Shown: positions 58,341 to 64,000 of the stretch, piece by piece
Layout: each line of letters starts with the position of its first letter
Position numbering within the stretch: the first letter of the stretch is position 1
Assembly: GCA_035236585.1 (NCBI GenBank)
Contig: CP141139.1
Span: 50,289,217-50,353,216 of the forward strand
Origin: Warburgia ugandensis
Taxonomy: Eukaryota; Streptophyta; Magnoliopsida; Canellales; Canellaceae
Length of the DNA: 64,000 nt
Reading direction: 5' to 3'
Position numbers and translations under genes: made by a program
The notes under the pieces: model-generated
Seen by the model: only the letters and a program-made list of their open reading frames with translations
Told to the model about the DNA's origin: nothing
Databases searched by the model: none

Positions 58341-60183
58341 GTGGCAAAAGATGTCTTAGGAGCATCTAAAGGTAAAAGGCTATTAGCAAAGGAAACATGG
58401 TGGTGGAGTGAAACAGTGCAAAAGTTATTAAAGAAAAACGGATGCATTTTAAAGCATGGCAGAAGATAAGAAATAATGAAAACTATGAACAATATAAGAA
58501 TACTAAAAACATTGCTAAGAGAATAGTAAGTGAGGCTAAACTTAAAGCATATGATGAGCTTTATAATAGACTTGAAACAAGAGAAGGTGAGAAAGTTTTG
58601 TTTAAACTTATGAAAGTAAGAAAATATAAGGGTAAGGACTTAGATCATGTTAGGTGTATTAAAAGCAATGATCAAAAGGTATTAGCCAAAGATGATGAGA
58701 TCAAACACAAAGATGGGTAACATACTTTCAGAAATTGTTAAATGACACTGTCTCTGAGAATATAGTAATTGAAAATAATATAAATCTAAATAACATTGGA
58801 TATTATAGATGTGAACGTAGGATTAGAATACCTGAAGTAAAAGATTCCTTGAAAAAGATGAAATCAGGAAAGGCCATGGGGCCTAATGGTGTACCAATAG
58901 AGGTTTGGAAGCATATGGGAGATATTGAGGTAGTTTGGTTGACCAAGTTGTTTAACAAGATTATAAAATTAAAGAAAATACCTAATGAGTGGAGGAAAAG
59001 CTCTATTGTACCAATCTATAAGAATAAAGGAGACATTCAAAGCTGCACTAATTATCGAGGGATCAAACTTATGAGCCACACCATGAAATTTTTTGAAAGA
59101 GTGATTGAGAAGAGGCTACGACATGAAACAAGTGTATCGGAGAATCAGTTTGGTTTCATGTCTGGGAGGTCTACTATGAACGCTATTTTCTTACTAAGAT
59201 AATTAGTAGAGAAATATAGGAAGAGGAGGAAAGACCTACACATGGTGTTTATGGACTTAGAGAAAGATTATGATAGAGTCCCTAGAGAGTTAATATGGAG
59301 GGTATTAGGTGGTAAAGGGTTTTTTAGGGGTATATAGACATAATTAAAGATATGTATGAGGGAGCGGTAATAAATGTTAAGACCACTAGTGGCGTGATTA
59401 GTGATTTTCCTGTCACTGTAGGATTGCACCAAGGATTGGCATTGAGTCCATACCTCTTCACATTAGTTATGGATGCTATTTGCAGATGATATAGTCCTAC
59501 TTGATGAGACAAGGGAGGGTGTGAACATAAAGCTAGAGTTATTGAGAGAAGCATTAGAATCTGAAGGATTTAAAATTGGACAAACTAAGATAGAATATAT
59601 GAAATGTAATTTTAGCAAGGAGAGTAGGTGTGGAACAGCAGTCAAGACTGATAACCAAGAAGTCCCCATGAAAGACCACTTTTGGTACTTAGGATCATTA
59701 ATCCATGAGAGTGGAGAAATTGAGAGGGAGGTTACCCAGAGAATCTAAGCAAGTTGGAACAAATGGAGATGTGCATATAGAGTTTTATGTGATCGGCTGG
59801 TGCCACTCAAACTAAAAGAAAAATTCTATAAGATGGCTATAAGGCCGGCCATGCTCTATGAATTAGAGTGTTGGGCAGTTAAGGAACACCGTACTCATAG
59901 GATGAGATTCGCAAAAATGAGAATGTTGAGATGGATGAGTGGTAAGACAAGAAAGGATAGAATTAGAAATGAAAATATTAGAGAAAATTTAGGGGTAGCA
60001 CCAATAGGTAACAAGATAAGGGAGATTAGACTTAGATGGTTTGGACATGTTCATAGAAGACCAACAACTGCACTGGTTAGGAGTGAGGTAATACAAGTAG
60101 AAGGTTCTAAAAGGGCAATGGGAAGGCCCAAAAGAACGTGGATAGAAGTGTGTGAGAAAATATTTAAAAACTTTGGGACTAAA
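58341..60183 (+). pseudogene. LINE 2 reverse transcriptase and C-terminal part
   Basis: Open segments of 92 (58442-58720), 155 (58735-59202), 91 (59473-59748) and 128 residues (59800-60186). Motifs in order: MKSGKAMGPNGVPIEVWK, WRKSSIVPIYKNKGD, NYRGIKLMSHTMK, NQFGFMSGRST, a degenerate [30 protein letters not shown], the catalytic MLFADDIVLLDE (59473-59508) and RLRWFGHVHRRP at the end. About 13 residues between VMD and MLFADD, present in LINE 1, are deleted, causing a frameshift. It primes reverse transcription on nicked DNA in active relatives. It is inactive here. Confidence 0.9.
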
Positions 60184-60255
60184 TGAAGCCATGATATTTA
60201 ACAGAGTGGAATGGAGGAATAAGATTCATGTGGCCGACCCCTAATTGGGATAAGG

Positions 60256-60258
60256 TCT

Positions 60259-60289
<31 letters not shown>

Positions 60290-60319
60290 GGTGGTGGTGG
60301 TGGTGGTGGTGGTGGTGAT
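60256..60319 (+). repeat. Trinucleotide tail of LINE 2
   Basis: Four GAT units followed by about 14 GGT units and gat. It directly follows ggataaggtctt, the LINE 3' end, and directly precedes the target duplication. Confidence 0.92.
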
Positions 60320-60338
60320 GACCTCAATATGAGGCATA
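60320..60338. repeat. Target-site duplication of LINE 2, right copy
   Basis: gacctcaatatgaggcata. In element D it encodes part of DLNMRH. Confidence 0.92.
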
Positions 60339-60475
60339 GACGTTGGCTAGGGTACTTGAAGGATTTTGACTTCACCATACAATACCACCAAGGCAAGGCT
60401 AATGTAGTCGTAAATAGCCTCAATAGGAAGTCAAGGGGTGTGATCACTAATCTCTCTATCTGATCAACTTTCTTG
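60339..60475 (+). pseudogene. RNase H tail of element D
   Basis: RRWLGYLKDFDFTIQYHQGKANVVVN and LNRKSRG, the last block of chromovirus RNase H (usual form R-R-W-L-E-L-L-K-D-Y-D with Q-Y-H-P-G-K-A-N-V-V-A-D-A-L-S-R). The final catalytic Asp of ADALSR is Asn here (VNSLNR). Confidence 0.8.
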
Positions 60476-61645
60476 GATTAGATCTTACAAGCATAGTAGT
60501 CATGTAATGAGATACAAGCACTATGTGGCAGAGAGTGTTTTAAGAATGGAGCCAATGGTGGGGCCAGGTTTTGAGGTAGATTGATGGTGCCAACCATTTT
60601 AGGTTTAAGGCATGAGCTATTGAGGGTAGCTCATCATTCTAAGTTTTCCAAGCACCCAAAGGGTACAAAGATGTACCATGATACAAAGAGAGTGTTTTGA
60701 TGGCCAAGAATGAAGAAGATATTGGCAAGCATGTACCACAGTGCATTACTTGTCAACGGGTCAAGGTAGAGCATCAGAGGCCCGCAGGATTGCTATAGAC
60801 TTTAGAGCTACCGATTTGAAAGTGGGACCACATTAAGATGGATTTCTACCAGGACGTCCAATGGACATGACATGATTTGGGATATGGTGGATCAACTAAC
60901 CAAGTTGGCTTATTTCCTCCCTATTGGACAAAGACAGTCCTTTAAGAGCTTTGCCAAGCTCTACATCAGAGAGATATTTAGCCTACATCAGGTTTCAAGG
61001 GTCATTTTTCAGACAAGGATAGCAGGTTTATGTCCCATTTTAAGTAGAGTATGCAGGTGGGGTTGGGGACCTCCATGCATTTCAGCACCACATTCCATCC
61101 TCACACTGACGGTCAGTTTGAGAGGACAATATAGATGCTAGAGGATATGCTAAGAGCTTGTATACTAGACTTGAAGGGTTGTTGAGATAAGCATCTACCA
61201 TTAGTAGGGTTCACCTACAATAACAATTACCACTCGAGCATTGGTGTGGATTTGGACGAGGTGTTGTATGGCAAACCATTCCATATGCCAACTTGCTAGA
61301 GTGACATAGGTGAGAGGCAATTTGTGAGATCTAAGTTGATAAAGCAGTGTGTAAAGAAGGGGAGATTGAATCACAAACGCTTGATAGCTACACATAGCAA
61401 GCGGAAGAGTTATGCTAATTTGAGGAGGAGAGATTTGGAGTTTCAAGTTGGAGACCACGTCTTTTTGAAAGTATCTTTGACCATGGATGTAATGAGATTT
61501 GGGGTGAAGGGTAAGTTGAGACGTAGATATGTGGGACCATTTGAGATACTTAAGAGAGTCGGAAAGGTTGCCTATAGGTTAGTATTCCCTCTCGCATCTT
61601 GGATTAAGTACCACCCAACTAATAGCCAAACTTGACATTTTAGGA
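60476..61645 (+). pseudogene. Integrase of element D
   Basis: Zinc-domain text HHSKFSKHPKGTKMYHDTKRVF (about 60633-60700), WPRMKKIL, and CQRVKVEHQRPA across frames. In the core, MDFY near 60838 (first Asp), SNGHDMIWDMVDQLTKLAYFLP (60870-60925), SDKDSRFMSHF (about 61009-61042, second Asp) and HPHTDGQFERTI (about 61090-61130, Glu). All three acidic positions are legible but lie in different frames. The C-terminal part runs to KYHPTNSQT at 61635 (103-residue segment 61324-61635). A chromodomain is not clearly seen in the 200 bp that follow. Confidence 0.82.
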
Positions 61646-61838
61646 GTGGTTAGCATGATCCTTGACAGGAAGGAGATGACCTTACGAATCAATAGTATTC
61701 CCCTCATTAAAGTTCTATGCAGTATCATTTGTATGAGGAGGCCACATGAGAAGTTAAGGAGGATGCGAGGCAACATTTTCCATAGATGTTCTGACTTGTT
61801 GATCCACATTTACACAATTTCAAGGATGAAATTTTTAT

Positions 61839-61849
61839 AAGGGGAATAG
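61839..61849 (+). other. Polypurine tract of element D
   Basis: aaggggaatag, directly before TGTAATATATG. Confidence 0.65.
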
Positions 61850-63227
61850 TGTAATATATGTAAATATATAAATTTAATGAATAAAACAATGCATTTACAA
61901 AACAAGGGATAAATTTTTAATTAATTAATTCCTTATATGTCTCATACGTTGATGGAGTGGTAATTACCAACATTGAATGAAAGCATCAGGAAATTAAGTT
62001 GGGGTAACAAATTAAGGATAGATTGTTGAAATGATTCCAAGATTTAGAAACAATTTTCTGAGATAAATGAAAAATAAAAAAATTTCATTAAGTGATCTCC
62101 TAAAAGATAATTGTAATTTAAAAACAGTGTTAAAATGATGAATTAGTAGGCCCCTAGTGGAAGGAAGGTCCTAGCCTAAGCCCAAGTGAGAGCACATGGA
62201 GAAATTCTAGCTAACAAATTATGGTGAAATTTTTAATATAATACTAGTTGGGGTATAATTGCAAAAATTAAACCCTGATAAGCATAAAAATGAGAAATCA
62301 AAAGAATATAGGGATTTTTATTGAAGATATGTTGAGTAGGCCACATACCTTAAAGGAGAAATCAAAACCAACTACATGGGAGCTCTCTCAATGGTAGCTA
62401 TCTTCCCCCTTAAGGCCACTTGCTCACCTCTCCTTACATATTACTTAGATATAAAATGAATTTAACTTTAGCAACTAGAATGAAGTCCAGCCCATGAGTA
62501 GTATGGAAGAAGACAACCTCGCAAGTAGAGCAAGGAGGAACTTGGGGGAAGATTGTTGGAGAAGAGAGGGAAGGTCATGGAGAACCTTGAAATTGAAGGA
62601 GAGAGCTTGGGAAGGTGCCAGGTAAGTTAGAAGCAATGAAGAGCTTCCCTAAGTGAAGTTTCATGCAAGAGAAACTTCCTGCAACTCAAAAAGCCAAACT
62701 TGAAGATCCAGCCACCCAGAAGCTCGGATTTAGGTAGGGTATTCTTTGGAAGATTACTAATGTTAGCTTGGTCTAGGCCAATAAAAAAGATAATGTTTTT
62801 CCTCAGCATTTGTAAGAATTTGATCTCCCTACAACTACAACCAACATGCACAGGATTTCTCACCAATTCACTCTCTCTAGCTGCATGATGATAAATTAAA
62901 TTGATTAATTGATTGCATGAAGTATTTCCATGATCTATAGTTTAGATGCATGACACTAAATGCACATTCTTTTCTTTGGAAATCAAGAGCTCATGACTAG
63001 ATTAAGAATACTCTATTTGAGGACTGCATAAAGATGAAAAATAGGGGGTAGTTCACACATATAACATCCCCTCTAAATCATCTCTTTTGGACATTTCCCT
63101 TCTAGGTTTTTCTTGTTGATGTTCAAGCTTGAAATTTATATGTTAAAAATAGAAACTTTCAGTGCTTCAAATGATGATGAAGTAGTGCTAATTAGTGGGA
63201 TTGTGCACACCATTCTTTTGTAAGACT
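61850..63227 (+). repeat. 3' LTR of element D, probably cut by element G
   Basis: It starts TGTAATATATGTA. It is noncoding, AT-rich at first and then mixed from 62330 to 62640. The expected end GTGTTACA is not seen before the copia LTR at 63228, so the LTR is either truncated or continues beyond element G outside the window. Confidence 0.5.
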
Positions 63228-63390
63228 TGATTGAAAAAGGAACTCAGTGAACTCTTCATTCCATTATTATTAATATATACACAAGTGTTTCTATATTTAG
63301 AGGGATACGATCCCTTGATTTTTTTATGAATTATAGTAAGTTGGGATTCCTACAATTTGTTACTATACATGGTTTTTTATTTCTTTCTAA
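63228..63390 (-). repeat. 3' LTR of element G
   Basis: A short LTR of 163 bp. The plus-strand left end is TGATTGAAAAAGG, and the right end TTTCTAA lies next to the polypurine complement tgcccctcctcaaa. A single copy only in the window, so the left end is inferred from its TG start. Confidence 0.6.
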
Positions 63391-63429
63391 TGCCCCTCCT
63401 CAAACTTGAGGTATTGGCAATGACAATAG

Positions 63430-64000
63430 CTACAGTTTGGAATAGAGAAAGTTGAATCGTGGAGATGGATGAGCCTTTGTAAGAAGGTCAGCAACTTGAT
63501 CGGTGGTGGATATATATAGGAGAGTAGTCATTCCCATCTGATAATGTTGACATCTAAGATGACAGTTAATCTCAATGTGCTTAGTGCATTCATGGAAGAT
63601 GGCATTGTGAGCCATATGAATTGTGCTTTTGTTGTCGCAATATAGATTGGTGGGCTAAGTCTTCAAGATTCTAAGATTTGACAATAATCTTCATATCCTA
63701 GATGACTTCATAGGTAGTGTCAGCAAGAGCCTGATATTCAAATTCTATACTGGATTAGGAGACAATATCTTGTTTCTTACTTTTCCAAAGAGTCACCTAA
63801 AAAGAGAAGGTATCTCTAGTAGACTTACCATCTGTGACATCACCACCCCAATCAGCATTAGAATATGCTCGAAGAGTAGATGATGAGGAGGAGGAAAGTA
63901 AAAGTCCTCAGTGTAGGGTCCCTCAAATATATTGAATAATACGTAGAAGAGAATCATAGTGATTAGTGCGAGGGGCTGAAATAAATTGAGAAACCACATG
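63430..64000 (-). pseudogene. Copia RT end and RNase H of element G
   Basis: Read on the minus strand from the window edge: VSQFISAPRTNHYDSLLRIIQYI, then YSNADWGGDVTDGKST (about 63830-63880) with the RNase H motif (usual YSDADWAGD, first Asp replaced by Asn), FFLGDSL, then a degenerate middle, and a 61-residue open segment (63430-63615) with FHECTKHIEINCHLR and STTDQVADLLTKAHPSPRF. These are the usual copia RNase H blocks in order. Stops and shifts occur between them. The RT palm lies outside the window. Confidence 0.85.

Larger units (their letters stand above)
56824..60319 (+). mobile_element. LINE 2: full-length RTE-clade LINE with 19-bp target duplication
   Basis: 3.5 kb, flanked by identical 19-bp copies (56805-56823 and 60320-60338). 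It has a 5' untranslated region with two sets of tandem repeats, one ORF with an APE-type endonuclease followed by reverse transcriptase and a C-terminal domain, and a trinucleotide GAT/GGT tail without poly(A). These traits, and the sequence WNIGTL/QETKW of the endonuclease, fit plant RTE-type LINEs. The ORF is broken by several stops and one deletion beside the RT catalytic box. It interrupts RNase H of element D. Confidence 0.92.
63228..64000 (-). mobile_element. Element G: 3' end of a Ty1/copia element, minus strand
   Basis: 3' LTR at 63228-63390, polypurine tract at 63391-63404 and RNase H text from 63430 to the window edge, all on the minus strand. The rest of the element lies beyond 64000. 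Confidence 0.8.

Overview
The window is a gene-poor, repeat-dense piece of a flowering-plant nuclear genome. Everything that can be recognised is retrotransposon or repeat sequence: Ty3/gypsy chromoviruses, Athila-like Ty3/gypsy elements with a tRNA-Asp primer site, Ty1/copia elements, RTE-clade LINEs and one Au-type SINE. No intact host gene, tRNA or rRNA gene was found. The base composition is AT-rich. The element mix is typical of angiosperm heterochromatin, but the species cannot be named from it.

Layout, left to right. 1-2388 is LTR-like sequence with a TATA box. 2389-28255 is element C, an old chromovirus. Its 5' LTR runs to 8294 and is probably interrupted. Its gag is split at 9253 by element A, and its pro, RT, RH, IN and chromodomain remnants resume at 23920-27245, followed by a truncated 3' LTR. 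Element A (9254-23919) is an Athila-like element with 2-kb LTRs. Its pro-RT-RH segment is present twice in head-to-head inverted orientation (14269-16592 and 16635-18959, only 42 bp apart), while gag and integrase remain single copy. This quasi-palindrome of about 4.7 kb is the most unusual structure in the window. After a mostly anonymous stretch with a MULE-like domain remnant comes a three-step nest: an Au SINE (31227-31404), an RTE LINE inserted at its edge (31423-35676), and a 2.8-kb solo LTR inside the LINE (32198-35036). The LINE and the solo LTR have readable target-site duplications.

37214-41712 is a complete but decayed copia element on the minus strand, with an exact 5-bp duplication. 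41718-46194 is LTR-like or anonymous. About 46195 to 63227 is a second chromovirus, D. It is split in its RT by element B (48932-55990), a gag-only relative of A that lacks all of pol, and in its RNase H by a full-length RTE LINE (56824-60319) flanked by a 19-bp duplication. The window closes with the 3' end of another minus-strand copia element (63228 to the end).

Nothing here looks autonomous: all coding regions carry stops, frameshifts, deletions or lost catalytic residues. The possible functional interest is at the RNA level. If element A is transcribed from its LTR, its internal inverted duplication would fold into a long double-stranded RNA covering the conserved RT region of its own family. 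A and its pol-less relative B also share a perfect leader stem-loop that could be a packaging or dimerisation signal.
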